A stretch of 64,000 bases of DNA from Candidatus Peribacteria bacterium (GCA_023245765.1 JAHFJP010000001.1:1-64000); one strand, 5' to 3'; positions 30,519-39,974 are shown, counted from the first letter of the stretch. The notes: generated from the letters alone by a model not told the origin. A program made the numbers and translations.

Positions 30519-30948
30519 GCGTCCCCGTACTCCCAAACCCCCCCCTTGTCTCCTTTCCATGATCATCCACTTCGCTCCACTGCGCCTTCTCCACCTTCAC
30601 GAATACCCCCTGCGCGATGCGTTCCCCGCGTTCGACGGTGACCGGCGCATCGCTGATGTTCTGGACCTGCACGAGCAGTTCATCCTTTGCTCCGTGGTAG
30701 TCGCAGTCGATGACGCCGATCGAATGCGGACAGACGAGCGCCTTTTTCCGCGGGAGCGACGAGCGGGGGATGATGAGCAGCGCGTAGCCCTCCGGGACCT
30801 TCACGATCACGTTTCCGGGCACCAGAGCGATCTTTCCAGGCTCGATGACGGTGGTCTCCCGCGTGATCAGGTCAAAGCCGACCGCTCCCGCTGATTCATA
30901 TTTGGGGAGGGGCAGTGACGGGTCGACGCGTTGAAGAGAGACAAGCAT
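30514..30948 (-). CDS. dut: dUTP diphosphatase
   Basis: A 144-residue trimeric-type dUTPase that hydrolyses dUTP to dUMP. All five motifs are present: SAGAVGFDL, PRSSL, GVIDCDYHG (catalytic Asp), RIAQ and the C-terminal RGGFGSTG. Normal length. The start could be ATG 30948 or a GTG two codons earlier. Its last codons touch an inverted repeat array. It lies in the same direction as, and just downstream of, the giant protein gene. Confidence 0.95.
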   Translation of the reverse strand: MLVSLQRVDPSLPLPKYESAGAVGFDLITRETTVIEPGKIALVPGNVIVKVPEGYALLIIPRSSLPRKKALVCPHSIGVIDCDYHGAKDELLVQVQNISDAPVTVERGERIAQGVFVKVEKAQWSEVDDHGKETRGGFGSTGTH

Positions 30949-30982
30949 CGTCACAGAGGATGCACGCCTGAGCCTCTACCGT

Positions 30983-33900
30983 CTAGTGGTGCCCTCCCGA
31001 GGGTACCACCATGAGTTCTCTGCGAGCGACGTCGCGGGCTTCGACCGCTGCTTTCACGTTCTCCAAACTGACTTGCCCGCTGCTGCCGCCTTCATCGAAG
31101 AATCCGTTCGCGTAGTCCGGATTATCTGCACCACTCGACAGTTTGTAATCTTTTGTAAAGTCCATGAGCACTTCCTTGAGCACGTGAAGATTCTGCGGGA
31201 GCACTTCTTTGAGCGCCTGGACGAACGCTGGTGTGCCGTCGAACAGCTTGCGTCCGACAGTTGCATCTTTCTTGTCGATCTTCTTGCCTGCTACCACATC
31301 TTTGTCGGTTGCAATGTAGTCGCCGAGCAATCTGATCGGTTGCTCCTTCTCGTAATAATCCTGTGGCTCCCCGTTCGGGCCTTCTCTGGTTTTCTTGCCG
31401 CCGTCTTTCATCTTGTTCTGGCTGAGGTAGGTCTGCCAGTGGGATGATTGCTCGATTTTGTCCTTCAATCTCGTGACGAGCTTGATGACGAACTTGTTCA
31501 TGTTCTCGCGGTACTTGGCGATCGTGTGCACCCCATCGCTGGAAGGGGAGTGGCTTGCAAGCTGGCTCAAACTCAGGGTCGGACGCGTTTCCGTGTTGTA
31601 CCCGCGTCGGGCGAGAATGTTATCGACGTCGACGTATGCACCGAGTGCATCGGCGAGAATGCTCGCGTCTTCGGGTGTAAAGCGCTCTTCGCCGTTTTCT
31701 TCCAGCTGCGCCAGACGGCCGAAGATCTTGAACTTGGAACTGTAGCCGCAGTAGAGGTTTTTGAGCCCTTCCGGCGACATCTTCTGGCGGCTTCCACTGA
31801 TGACGTCGGCCATGCCGCGGACGGCGTTGAAGTCGAGTTGCGGGAGGAAGAGCGGCACGTCTTCGTGGTCGATCGTCTCGGAACTCGTCCGTGACGTGCC
31901 CTTGCTCAGACGTTCCTGGACGCCTTTGTTGCGGACGAGGTCGAGCTGGATCCAGAGCGTGGTCTTGGCGCCGGGCCGGAACGTGTCGACTCCATCTTTC
32001 GTTTCCCGCAGACGGTTGCGGAGGGCCTGCACTTCCGGCAGGGTGTTGTTCTTCTTGTAGAAGTAGTCGATGAAGGGGAACTGGTTGAGCACGCCGCCTT
32101 CCTCACCGGCGAGCGTGCGCAGGCGATCGATACTCAGGAGGCCGTCGGCGACGCCGCGGATGAGGTAGTAGAACTTCTGCTCCATGGTCATTTTACCGTT
32201 CTCAATGGCGTAGTGAATGATCTTTTCGAAGAGATGTGGCTTGATGTCCTCGGGCGGTGTGGTTCCGGTGTGGTGTTTTTCTTCGTACGTTTTCCATTCG
32301 TTCCAGAGGCGCAACTGCTTGTTGAGTTCGCCCTCCATGCCGCCGCGGAGGTTACTGAGCTGGTCGACCCACGGCGTGAAGTGCTCTTTGCCGCTCTTGG
32401 TCTGACTGTCGTTCTCGGAGCGCCAGTGGTAGTAGAGTTCTTTGTCGTTCCAGATGTAACTGATGATTTTTCTCAGCCACGTATCGCGCAGCACATCACT
32501 GCGGAGGCACGGCCGTTCCGGCATGTTGTAGCCCGAAATCGCATTGAGCGTTGTCCATGTGCCGGTGTCGTTCCAGTCCATTTCGCCACGACTGCAGAGG
32601 AGAGCGATGATACCGCGAACGGCGTCTTTGTTCTTCGTGGAGTGCAAAAAATGCTGCAGCGTGTGGCTGTCCTCGTTCTTCATGCCGTCTTTCCATTTGT
32701 TGGCCGCCTCTTCCTCCGTGCCCGAGTAGCGCCGCTGATGGTACGCGTGGAGCCCCGTCAGGTACTTGCCTGCGCCGGGAATCTGTTTGAGCAGACTGCT
32801 ATCTTGTAATGGCTTGGTGATGGCGTAGCCGATGTCTTTGAGAACGGCATCCTGGCGGCGTTTGTAGATGTCCTTGATGTCTTCCCACGTGTCGTTCCAC
32901 AGCCGCACGACGTCATTGATGCTCGCAAGCCGCACGCCGCCCGTGAGGGCTTCCCAGATGCCCACATCGCGGGCCTGCTTGGTGGTATCGAGTCTCTGAT
33001 TGTCGTAGTTGACCACCACTGTTTCGAGCTTCTCAGCATAGGCGATGAGCTTTTTGCAGCGCTCCTGTTGCTCGTGATCATCTTCCGGTGGTGTCTGAGG
33101 ATCACGCCACTGAGACTTCTCGCGGAATATTTTTTCGAGTTCGTTGAATTCGTCTTCGCCGTCCTGGTACTTGTCCTTGAGTTCCACAAACAGATCCGGC
33201 GGAAAATCTGGCGGTTCGGTGTAGGCGTAGATGAACTGCTTCACATTGCGCAGCGCACGGTCGGTATCGTTGAGCATTTCGCGCATGTTGAAGATTTCTT
33301 TCTGCTTTGGTGCCGCATCGGCATCGACCGTCATGCGTCTGCGGGTCGCGCGGCGAATGGGTTGGTCCTGCACCCGTCCCACCCGGTTGAGCCGTCGTCT
33401 GAAATCTTTTTCGATCGGACCGCTCTTCATCGGTGCACGGGGCTTGCGTTCCATCAGATCGAACAGTGACTGTTCTGCATCCGAGAATGGCCGAGCGATT
33501 CTGCCCGCTTTGTAATCGGCAAAGCGGATAAGCAGCTCTTCCATGAGTTCCTCCCGTTCGATGTTTGGTTCGAGGTGTTCTTCTCTGATCGCTTTGTACG
33601 AACCCCAGTCGAGAAGAGAAAGTGCCTGGTCAAACGTCTGTCCGCTTGGTGTCGATCGCGTGCTGAACTCGTCGAGGGTCCCCTGGATGAGCCTGGGGAA
33701 CAGTCCGGTTCTTGTCCGGAGAATATCGAGAATGGCATGCGCACGCTCATGTTCGACTTCGGGTCCGTTGCGGTCGACGCCCGGACGAATGGCGATGATC
33801 GGTCGTGGCTGATGATTTGGGCGATACTCCGCGGGAACGTTTTCCGGCAGATCATTGACTTCCTGGATGTTGTTGCGGACGTCATTGAGCATTCGCACGC

Positions 33901-36157
33901 ACTGTTCGATCTTCTCGACCTCTGTCCGCTCTGCGTAGAGCGACCGAAGTTTGCCGATCCCACTCTTGTTCTTGTCCTGCACCGCGGCATCCATCCTCTG
34001 CTCGATTTCCCGCTGTCTGCCGAGGAAAAAGTATCCGAGGTTCAGGTACTCGCTGATGCTGTGGCGCAGCGGCGGGTAGAGGCCGTTGCGCTCCGTGCGC
34101 TTGGGATCACCGGTTGTATCCGTATTCGCGCGCTCGGGGATGAGAATGCCGATGGCGGTCCGCAGGCGCCCGCGCGTCTGCTCGCGAATGTTAATGATTG
34201 CACTGTCCGTATCCAGATCCTTCGTTTCTGCATCGATCTGTGCGTCGATGGTTTTTACGTGTGCGACGGCACGTTCGAGCCGCGACGGATCGCGGAGGTA
34301 TTCGAGACATTGGGAGATCCGTGTTTGCGTGTGGATCGGGAACCGCGTGGGCGTGACGCACTTGTTCAGTTGCGCGCGCAGCTGCTGCGGAGATTCCCCA
34401 CCTGCGTAATTGCGGAGTCGCGCAAAGTAGTCTTTGAAGTCCGCAATGAACGCGTTTTTCTCCCCCTCGGGAATCGGCAGCAGCGACCGAATCATCTCGA
34501 GGCGCTCCGTCCAGGATTTTTGCGGAGCGGGCAGATTCTCGATCTCCCGGATTTTTTTCGCCATCTCATGCGCCCACGTCTCGGTGGCGATCTGTTCATC
34601 GCGCAGCGCGATGATGTCGGGTTCCGCCTCGAGCATTGTGCCGTCGCCCGCTTCGCGGTTGAGATCGTTCTCGCGCCTGTTCCAGACGGCGATGTCTTCT
34701 TTCGCGGAGATCAGGAAGTCCTGTTCGTCGTCTTTTTTCCGGTCCGGTGCGGGTGGCAACGTGTAGAACGGCTTGCCTTGTTCGTCCGTGTGGGCCGCTT
34801 CTCTGCACTGTCGCAGCGCCTGGGTCTGGACTTGTCCGTAGTCGTCGAGCAGGGGAATGATGCTGAAGCCGTGTTTGCCCAGGAACCGGCTTTCCAGATC
34901 TTGCGCTGCATGTTCCTCCTGCCGTGCGCGGCTCGGCGTCCAAGCGGGATTCCCGGACCGCGTGCGCGTGAGAAGAATCACCTCAGCCTTCTCGATTGTC
35001 AGTGCGGGGTCGACTGCGAGCAGCAGCTTCTCCAGCCGCGCCTTGTGCATCTTGAGCACCTCTTTGGCTCGTTCCTGCAGTTGTGCGTCGAGGACCAAAC
35101 GCAATGCAAAGCTTTCGCCCTGCAGACGCTCCATCACGGCGTCGGGCTTCTCCACATCCTGAGACTCTTTCGATGTCTGACTGCCGCCGAAGTTCCTCGC
35201 CTTGCGAATCTGCTTACGGACGTTTCCCATCATTCCCCGTCTGGCGTCGATACGGATATTGAGCTTTTCGTCCTTCGTCAGTTTCAATTCTTCAAAGTTC
35301 CCAGTGTAGGACTGAGATCTGATCGCGTCCGCTCTGCGTTGCCGGAAGATCTCGTCGAAGTATCGCTCAAAGAGCGTGTCGAGGTCCGAGCTCGCGACCG
35401 TTGTTTTTGCGGCGTCTTTTGCACGATCTTCGATCGCATCGGCAATCTTTTTTTCTAGGTCATCCTTGAGTTGCTCTTTCGTGTTCGCGTCCAGATTCTG
35501 CCGCTCAATCATGATGAACTGGTCTTCCAGTTCCGGAATACTTGGATCGATCTTCAAGGTGGCTCTGATCTTTTCCTGCAGATTCGCATACTGCGCGGCG
35601 CGATTTTCCATTTCGTGCGCGCAACGCAGCGTGATGGACGGATTTGCGCTGAGTTGTTCCATCACGAGTGGACGCAGACGCGTGTTGAGCTCATCACGCT
35701 TGTCCGCACCTGTCTTGTCGATCAGTTGATCGAAGTACGATTTCCGCTTTTTTGCGTTAATGACTTCTCTCGTGAATGACGGATCAATGGCCGGCTCCTC
35801 CAGGGTGATGCCAACAGACCGTGCGATCTCTTCCAGGGTTCTGTGACTGATTTGATTATCAATCACGAGGTATCCTGCAGTCAGCATCGACCTGTACGCG
35901 TCGAAGAGATTTTGAGATTCCAGATAGTCCATCCCACTGAGCTCCCGGAGAACCGAATGTTGGACGGATTTGATGGCGGAACCAACGCTGGCCACCGTTT
36001 CCGAATCTTTCGGAGTGCCTGCTTTCTCCGCATCTTTATCGGAGTCCGGCGCCGAACCTGGTGGCGGTGTCGGATTCGCAAACCGCGCCTCCCGCCGCTC
36101 CCGGGTGGGAGAGTGGTGAGGGGCAAGGTGGCCGGTGAGGAACCGGTCCAACTGCAT
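30983..36157 (-). CDS. giant hydrophilic protein (1724 residues) with HEXXH motif
   Basis: No family is recognised for this very large protein. The N-terminus (1-60) is Pro/Ser/charge-rich and disordered. Most of the rest is charged and helical, with many Arg/Glu-rich stretches. No signal peptide or membrane helix is seen. At residues 803-807 HERAH occurs in EVEHERAHAILDIL, followed some 65 residues later by EREELMEELLIRFADY, the spacing of a zincin with a distant Glu ligand. It starts in the stop codon of an upstream membrane protein (TAATG), so both are made together, and it may act at the membrane through that partner. At 5.2 kb it is the largest single coding investment in the window. Confidence 0.8.
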   Translation of the reverse strand: MQLDRFLTGHLAPHHSPTRERREARFANPTPPPGSAPDSDKDAEKAGTPKDSETVASVGSAIKSVQHSVLRELSGMDYLESQNLFDAYRSMLTAGYLVIDNQISHRTLEEIARSVGITLEEPAIDPSFTREVINAKKRKSYFDQLIDKTGADKRDELNTRLRPLVMEQLSANPSITLRCAHEMENRAAQYANLQEKIRATLKIDPSIPELEDQFIMIERQNLDANTKEQLKDDLEKKIADAIEDRAKDAAKTTVASSDLDTLFERYFDEIFRQRRADAIRSQSYTGNFEELKLTKDEKLNIRIDARRGMMGNVRKQIRKARNFGGSQTSKESQDVEKPDAVMERLQGESFALRLVLDAQLQERAKEVLKMHKARLEKLLLAVDPALTIEKAEVILLTRTRSGNPAWTPSRARQEEHAAQDLESRFLGKHGFSIIPLLDDYGQVQTQALRQCREAAHTDEQGKPFYTLPPAPDRKKDDEQDFLISAKEDIAVWNRRENDLNREAGDGTMLEAEPDIIALRDEQIATETWAHEMAKKIREIENLPAPQKSWTERLEMIRSLLPIPEGEKNAFIADFKDYFARLRNYAGGESPQQLRAQLNKCVTPTRFPIHTQTRISQCLEYLRDPSRLERAVAHVKTIDAQIDAETKDLDTDSAIINIREQTRGRLRTAIGILIPERANTDTTGDPKRTERNGLYPPLRHSISEYLNLGYFFLGRQREIEQRMDAAVQDKNKSGIGKLRSLYAERTEVEKIEQCVRMLNDVRNNIQEVNDLPENVPAEYRPNHQPRPIIAIRPGVDRNGPEVEHERAHAILDILRTRTGLFPRLIQGTLDEFSTRSTPSGQTFDQALSLLDWGSYKAIREEHLEPNIEREELMEELLIRFADYKAGRIARPFSDAEQSLFDLMERKPRAPMKSGPIEKDFRRRLNRVGRVQDQPIRRATRRRMTVDADAAPKQKEIFNMREMLNDTDRALRNVKQFIYAYTEPPDFPPDLFVELKDKYQDGEDEFNELEKIFREKSQWRDPQTPPEDDHEQQERCKKLIAYAEKLETVVVNYDNQRLDTTKQARDVGIWEALTGGVRLASINDVVRLWNDTWEDIKDIYKRRQDAVLKDIGYAITKPLQDSSLLKQIPGAGKYLTGLHAYHQRRYSGTEEEAANKWKDGMKNEDSHTLQHFLHSTKNKDAVRGIIALLCSRGEMDWNDTGTWTTLNAISGYNMPERPCLRSDVLRDTWLRKIISYIWNDKELYYHWRSENDSQTKSGKEHFTPWVDQLSNLRGGMEGELNKQLRLWNEWKTYEEKHHTGTTPPEDIKPHLFEKIIHYAIENGKMTMEQKFYYLIRGVADGLLSIDRLRTLAGEEGGVLNQFPFIDYFYKKNNTLPEVQALRNRLRETKDGVDTFRPGAKTTLWIQLDLVRNKGVQERLSKGTSRTSSETIDHEDVPLFLPQLDFNAVRGMADVISGSRQKMSPEGLKNLYCGYSSKFKIFGRLAQLEENGEERFTPEDASILADALGAYVDVDNILARRGYNTETRPTLSLSQLASHSPSSDGVHTIAKYRENMNKFVIKLVTRLKDKIEQSSHWQTYLSQNKMKDGGKKTREGPNGEPQDYYEKEQPIRLLGDYIATDKDVVAGKKIDKKDATVGRKLFDGTPAFVQALKEVLPQNLHVLKEVLMDFTKDYKLSSGADNPDYANGFFDEGGSSGQVSLENVKAAVEARDVARRELMVVPSGGHH

Positions 36158-36699
36158 TAGAGCTTACAGAGGCGGATAATGACGTCGAGGAAGTGTTCTT
36201 TTTGATCCGGCCGGAGGGGGATAAATTGGCTTAGGGTAGTGCGAATCAGGGTGGGGTCGATCTCGCCGGTCTGGATCCGGATATCACTCTGGAAGCGGGA
36301 TTTTCGGATAATCTTGAGTTCCGTGAAGAGCGGCGTCTGCACCAGCCAGAAGTCTTTGCACTGGTCCCAGGGCGTGAACGAATCTTCAAATTGCACGCCG
36401 TCGATCTCGATCTGAATGCTCCGAAGCGGCGTCTTTTCGTTGCGGACCAGGAAGTACACACCGCCGAGCAGCAGCGACACGAGCGTCAGTGTCCATGCTC
36501 CACTGAGGATTCCGTAGGCCGCGACAATCAGCACGATTGCGCCGCCGGTCATGTACCAGCGCGGCGTGTGTTCGTGGTTAAAATGCGTCGCGGCGCTCCA
36601 GGCGAGGAGCACTTTTGGCACCCGCAGACCGGGTGTAGCGGTCGTCGAATTCTGCGCAGTATTCATGGCCGGAGGAGTGGTGGGTGTTTGTGTGTCCAA
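36157..36699 (-). CDS. small membrane protein preceding the giant protein
   Basis: A 180-residue protein starting at TTG 36699, eight bases after a perfect TATAAT. It has a Thr/Pro-rich N-terminus, two close membrane helices (about residues 50-85: MTGGAIVLIVAAYGILSGAW and LTLVSLLLGGVYFLV) and a C-terminal cytoplasmic domain (about 95-180) with SIQIEIDGVQFEDSF and a Trp/Phe-rich strand. This two-helix plus PH-like-domain plan is common in Patescibacteria. Its stop overlaps the start of the giant gene. Confidence 0.75.
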   Translation of the reverse strand: MDTQTPTTPPAMNTAQNSTTATPGLRVPKVLLAWSAATHFNHEHTPRWYMTGGAIVLIVAAYGILSGAWTLTLVSLLLGGVYFLVRNEKTPLRSIQIEIDGVQFEDSFTPWDQCKDFWLVQTPLFTELKIIRKSRFQSDIRIQTGEIDPTLIRTTLSQFIPLRPDQKEHFLDVIIRLCKL

Positions 36700-36707
36700 A
36701 TCCTTAT

Positions 36708-36713
36708 ATTATA
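36708..36713 (-). promoter_or_regulatory. -10 element (TATAAT) of the giant-protein operon
   Basis: A consensus TATAAT on the minus strand, eight bases before the TTG start at 36699. It supports the TTG over the internal ATG at codon 12. Confidence 0.65.
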
Positions 36714-36776
36714 GCGGAAAAGTCGTGTTTTTAGTACGGGCGGATTCTTGATTATTGATAAAAGTATGGTTTTCTA

Positions 36777-36782
36777 TATACT
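36777..36782 (+). promoter_or_regulatory. -10 element (TATACT) of the GNAT gene
   Basis: TATACT, ten bases before ATG 36793, with TTGATA 16 bases upstream of it. Confidence 0.55.
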
Positions 36783-36792
36783 ATAGAGAAAT

Positions 36793-37425
36793 ATGCATCA
36801 GGTAGATATTCTTGGCCCCGAGCAGACCAGACAGGAGTTCACGGATGACAGAGTCCGCTGCTTCGCGGAAACAATCATCGCGTACTACGAAAGGAAACAG
36901 GCGGAGGATCTCGCAGCGTCGCAATCACGGATAGAGCGGCATGCCGGTCGAATTCTGTCGGCAGCAACGCGACTCTTCAAAGGAAAAAAGAAGCGAGAGG
37001 GGGAAATTACAGAGATGCAGTCATTGCTGGCTGGTTCCCGTGATAATGGCCAGCTCTTCACTGCGAGGGTCGGAGAAAAAATTGTTGCTACGACCGGATA
37101 CAGGCTCATCGGCAGCGATTCCAAAACACACAAGCCGGTGTGGGAAATCGTTCAGGTGTTTGTGTCCGATGAGCACCGTGGAAACAAACTGTCGTGGACG
37201 TTGATGGACGCCGCTGAGAATGCCATCAGAAAAGCTGATCCCATTGCAAATATCGTGATCGTATCGGACCACAAAACCGTCCAAAATTGGGCGAAAGCCA
37301 GGCAATACGGAAACATTACTCTCAAGGACCACTGGGAGATCGAACATCCGTCGGAGACACTTCCGAATCAGAAGAAGGCTGAATTTCAGGGGAAGGCGAA
37401 CACGCTACTGGCGTTCCGGAAGTGA
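36793..37425 (+). CDS. GNAT family N-acetyltransferase
   Basis: A 210-residue protein. The acetyl-CoA-binding motif A is visible in EIVQVFVSDEHRGNKLSWTL (V-x-x-x-x-RGxxLS, a variant of Q/RxxGxG/A), preceded by the strand TARVGEKIVATTGYRLIG. The N-terminal 90 residues are helical, with a basic patch (LFKGKKKREGE). The acyl acceptor is unknown. AT-richer than core genes; it converges on the next gene with one base between stops. Confidence 0.78.
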   Translation: MHQVDILGPEQTRQEFTDDRVRCFAETIIAYYERKQAEDLAASQSRIERHAGRILSAATRLFKGKKKREGEITEMQSLLAGSRDNGQLFTARVGEKIVATTGYRLIGSDSKTHKPVWEIVQVFVSDEHRGNKLSWTLMDAAENAIRKADPIANIVIVSDHKTVQNWAKARQYGNITLKDHWEIEHPSETLPNQKKAEFQGKANTLLAFRK

Positions 37426-37426
37426 G

Positions 37427-38443
37427 TCATGTCATCGGAGAATTCTCGTCAGCAACCTGTCCGATCTGGAACGCTGGCATTCTGCCGAGGTCCCGCGGCA
37501 GAGAGCGAATCCGCTCTGCATGGCGGAACAGAGAATGCTTTGCCGCTTCCAGACAACACTCAAAGACCACCGGGAATAATTCTGTTCCGGCGCAGCCCAC
37601 ATGAGGCTGGTGCAACTTGAGCGCAGGATCGCTCAGTCGATCCATGACGATTTCGCGGATGAGTGCGACGCTGTCTTCGCTCAGCAGCAGCGTGGATCCA
37701 TCGAGCGCGAAATCTTCCGCATGGAAAGGCTGCCAGAAGAAGCGCACTTTCTGTTGCCCGTCATTCTTTTCGTCATTTTCGGCATCCTGCGGCGTCCCGC
37801 GTCGAAGCACTCCATCGATCATGCGGAAGATTCCGTCGTGGGTCATAGCGGTTTCGAGCATTGTTGAGAGAACTGTTCTCGCGATCGTCAGATATTCCTC
37901 GGGCGTGGCATCCCGCCCGAACTCTGAATGGAATGCTTCCGGAATGACGTCGAAATATGAATAACTCACTATCGCGACGTTCTCGATGCCGAAGTTGATG
38001 ACTCCTTCGAGAATTCTCAATGCCTTCTCGTCATCATTCTCCCCCTCTGGGATAATGTTGGGACGAATCGTGAGGATCCGATCTGCAAATTTCCGAAGTG
38101 CGGCGCGTGTTTGCTCTCCGACGGCATCCCGTGCAGCGGCAGCCCGGCGTACTGCACCTCTATGGGCCTTCCGGACTTCGCTGAACGATGCGACGGTGAT
38201 TCTCCGCAAGCAGTCGATGATGTCTCTGCGCGACGGCGCGTTGAGAATGACGGTATTCATGAGCTGTAGCGAGTGCTCTGGCACGCTGACGTCGTGTTCG
38301 CCGCAGAGCTTCACCAGAGCCTTTGCGTGCGGATGGAACCAGGTGATCGCCTTCGGCGTTTTGCCGTCATGTTTCTGCAGCCCTGGTACGTCTGCATGCA
38401 GCGCATCGATCCACTCTTTCGTCGGGATACCGCGTTTGGGCAT
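37427..38443 (-). CDS. hypothetical protein
   Basis: A 338-residue soluble, helical protein. Notable segments: WFHPHAKALVKLCGEHDVSV, RKAHRGAVRRAAAARDAVGE and YSYFDVIPEAFHSEFGRD. The C-terminal third contains HVGCAGTELFPVVFECCLEA with three Cys. No known motif, signal or membrane part. The frame is open 23 codons further upstream to 38512, into the tRNA-Val region; the start MPKRGIPTKEW is preferred. Function unknown. Confidence 0.62.
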   Translation of the reverse strand: MPKRGIPTKEWIDALHADVPGLQKHDGKTPKAITWFHPHAKALVKLCGEHDVSVPEHSLQLMNTVILNAPSRRDIIDCLRRITVASFSEVRKAHRGAVRRAAAARDAVGEQTRAALRKFADRILTIRPNIIPEGENDDEKALRILEGVINFGIENVAIVSYSYFDVIPEAFHSEFGRDATPEEYLTIARTVLSTMLETAMTHDGIFRMIDGVLRRGTPQDAENDEKNDGQQKVRFFWQPFHAEDFALDGSTLLLSEDSVALIREIVMDRLSDPALKLHQPHVGCAGTELFPVVFECCLEAAKHSLFRHAERIRSLPRDLGRMPAFQIGQVADENSPMT

Positions 38444-38506
38444 AGGAAATAGGATGAGGTGGATTTCTGTGTGCGTCAAACTTCTGCTACGCTGCCCCGG
38501 CTCTTT

Positions 38507-38583
38507 GGGCAATTAGCTCAGCTGGTTAGAGCGCCACATTGACATTGTGGAGGTCACTGGTTCGAATCCAGTATTGCCCACCA
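38507..38583 (+). tRNA. tRNA-Val (anticodon GAC)
   Basis: Acceptor arms GGGCAAT/ATTGCCC, anticodon stem CCACA/TGTGG, loop TTGACAT with GAC, a standard T arm, discriminator A and encoded CCA. Length 77. Confidence 0.95.
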
Positions 38584-38592
38584 GCTCAATTT

Positions 38593-38856
38593 TTATTCAT
38601 AGTGCGTCCACATCCGGAGAACTTTGACGATGTGCTGTTTCTGCAAAACCTGATACACCAAGCGATGCTGAATGTTGATTCGGCGTGAATACGCTCCATA
38701 CAAATCTCCTATCAGTTTTTCAAAAGGAGGGGGATTCTGAAAAGGATTTTCTTCAAGGATTGCCAAGAGTTCCTTCGCTTTTGCGGCAAGAGGGGTGCCT
38801 TTGAGTTTCTTCGCATCTTTCTGTGCCTGCTTCATATAGACCAGGCGATATCTCAC
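38593..38856 (-). CDS. yoeB: Txe/YoeB family toxin
   Basis: An 87-residue RelE-superfamily mRNA interferase. The basic N-terminus (YMKQAQKDAKKLKGT), PPFEKLIGDLYGAYSRRIN and HRLVYQVLQ followed by VLRMWTHYE match YoeB, including the C-terminal catalytic His and Tyr region. It should cleave ribosome-bound mRNA when free of antitoxin. It overlaps the antitoxin gene by four bases and follows tRNA-Val on the opposite strand. Confidence 0.92.
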   Translation of the reverse strand: MRYRLVYMKQAQKDAKKLKGTPLAAKAKELLAILEENPFQNPPPFEKLIGDLYGAYSRRINIQHRLVYQVLQKQHIVKVLRMWTHYE

Positions 38857-39092
38857 AGGTCGATATGGCGGGAACCACGGGAAGCCGGTTCTTTCATCCC
38901 GCTCCGGATGGAATCGCGCATGCCGGGAATGGAGAGCAGATAGAGCGTTTCCTCGACGGCGCGCCAGTCATCTTCGGAAATGAGGACGGCATTCCCTTGC
39001 TTGCCGGTGATCACGATCGGTTCATTTCCGTCCTGCACGTTGGCGATCAGACGATAGAGCGTTGCGCGGGCTTTGGTGGCGGTCACTGTCAT
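38853..39092 (-). CDS. yefM: Phd/YefM family antitoxin
   Basis: A 79-residue DNA-binding antitoxin: MTVTATKARATLYRLIANV is the typical Phd/YefM start, EPIVITGKQGNAVLISEDDW the conserved centre, and the C-terminal residues bind YoeB. The ATG is eight bases after TACGAT (minus strand), and a palindrome overlaps that box, consistent with autorepression by the complex. Confidence 0.92.
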   Translation of the reverse strand: MTVTATKARATLYRLIANVQDGNEPIVITGKQGNAVLISEDDWRAVEETLYLLSIPGMRDSIRSGMKEPASRGSRHIDL

Positions 39093-39100
39093 ATGTACAT

Positions 39101-39120
39101 ATCGTACGCTTTTGCGTACG
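39101..39120 (-). promoter_or_regulatory. -10 box and palindromic operator of yefM-yoeB
   Basis: TACGAT on the minus strand is at 39101-39106. CGTACGC (39103-39109) and GCGTACG (39114-39120) form a perfect inverted repeat with a TTTT spacer. Binding there would block the promoter. Confidence 0.6.
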
Positions 39121-39151
39121 GTATTGCAACCTCTTTTTCTGCATCTTCAAA

Positions 39152-39175
39152 ACGTTCCACACCCCCATGGAACGT
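39152..39175. terminator. hairpin between yefM and comF
   Basis: ACGTTCCA (39152-39159) pairs with TGGAACGT (39168-39175); A's precede and CTTTT follows. The 178-base gap between the divergent genes also holds short frames with no convincing coding character. Confidence 0.5.
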
Positions 39176-39270
39176 CTTTTAGGCCTTCTGGAAGCCAAGA
39201 TAGACGACAGTCAAAAAGAATCTTTTCACAGAGGTCTTCCGTGATTTCTTGAAGAGCACAGGATGGTTTC

Positions 39271-39909
39271 ATGTTTCTCACTCTCCTAGATTTCCTCTTC
39301 CCGCGCCGGTCGCTGACCGGTGAAGGCAGCGCGTGGGTCACGGATGACGAGCTGCGGCAGTTGCAGTCACGCCCAGTGATTCTGGAGACGGCGCAGTTGC
39401 GCGCGCAAGGGCTGGAGTGTGTGGATCGGATTGTTGCTGTGGCGGATTATGATTCTGTGCCGATGCTGCATCAGGCAGTTCATCTGTTGAAGTATAAGAA
39501 GGTGCGGGGGGTATCTGAGGTGTTGGGAGGTTTGCTTGTGAGAGCTTCAGGAGAAGGAACTCGTTGCCCCACTCTCTGCCCGGTCCCACTTCATTGGATC
39601 CGGAGATTTTCGCGCGGATTCAATCAAGCAGAACTTCTTGCAGGCGTCGTCGGCCGCGAGAGGGGATGGGAGGTGCAGAATCTTTTGAAGAGAACTCGCT
39701 GGACCGGCTCGCAGGTGGGGCGGCATCGGAGAGAACGATTGATCGGCGTCAAAGATGCGTTCGCGATCCGGTCACGAATGCACATTCCGGCGCGCGTGAT
39801 TCTCGTCGATGATTTGTCGACGACCGGAGCGACGTTGAACGAGTGCGCGCGAGCGTTGAAAAAAGCCGGAGTGAAAAACGTCGAGGGATTAGTGCTTGCG
39901 CTCGGATAA
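39271..39909 (+). CDS. comF: ComF family phosphoribosyltransferase-like protein
   Basis: A 212-residue protein with a C-terminal PRTase domain: LCPVPLHWIRRFSRGFNQAELL, then GRHRRERLIGVKDAF and the PRPP loop VILVDDLSTTGATL (about 173-186). In other bacteria ComF assists DNA uptake. The usual N-terminal four-Cys zinc finger is missing; the N-terminus begins directly at LLDFLFPRRSLTGEGSA. With the pilin-like protein encoded at 18393 it hints at competence (inference). Confidence 0.85.
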   Translation: MFLTLLDFLFPRRSLTGEGSAWVTDDELRQLQSRPVILETAQLRAQGLECVDRIVAVADYDSVPMLHQAVHLLKYKKVRGVSEVLGGLLVRASGEGTRCPTLCPVPLHWIRRFSRGFNQAELLAGVVGRERGWEVQNLLKRTRWTGSQVGRHRRERLIGVKDAFAIRSRMHIPARVILVDDLSTTGATLNECARALKKAGVKNVEGLVLALG

Positions 39910-39974
39910 TCGTGAGCAGTTTTTGAGTTCATCGCATGGCAAAATTTTCCCTTCCAGAAGGCAAGACGAAGTGG

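Noticed and set aside
33575-35458. A 627-codon plus-strand frame opposite the giant gene
   Set aside because: It is the antisense shadow of the 1724-residue gene: no start signals, shadow-type composition, and the minus-strand frame is far longer and continuous.
39147-39272. Small frames on both strands between yefM and comF
   Set aside because: Each is under 60 codons, overlaps the hairpin or the comF start, and lacks a -10 box at the usual distance.
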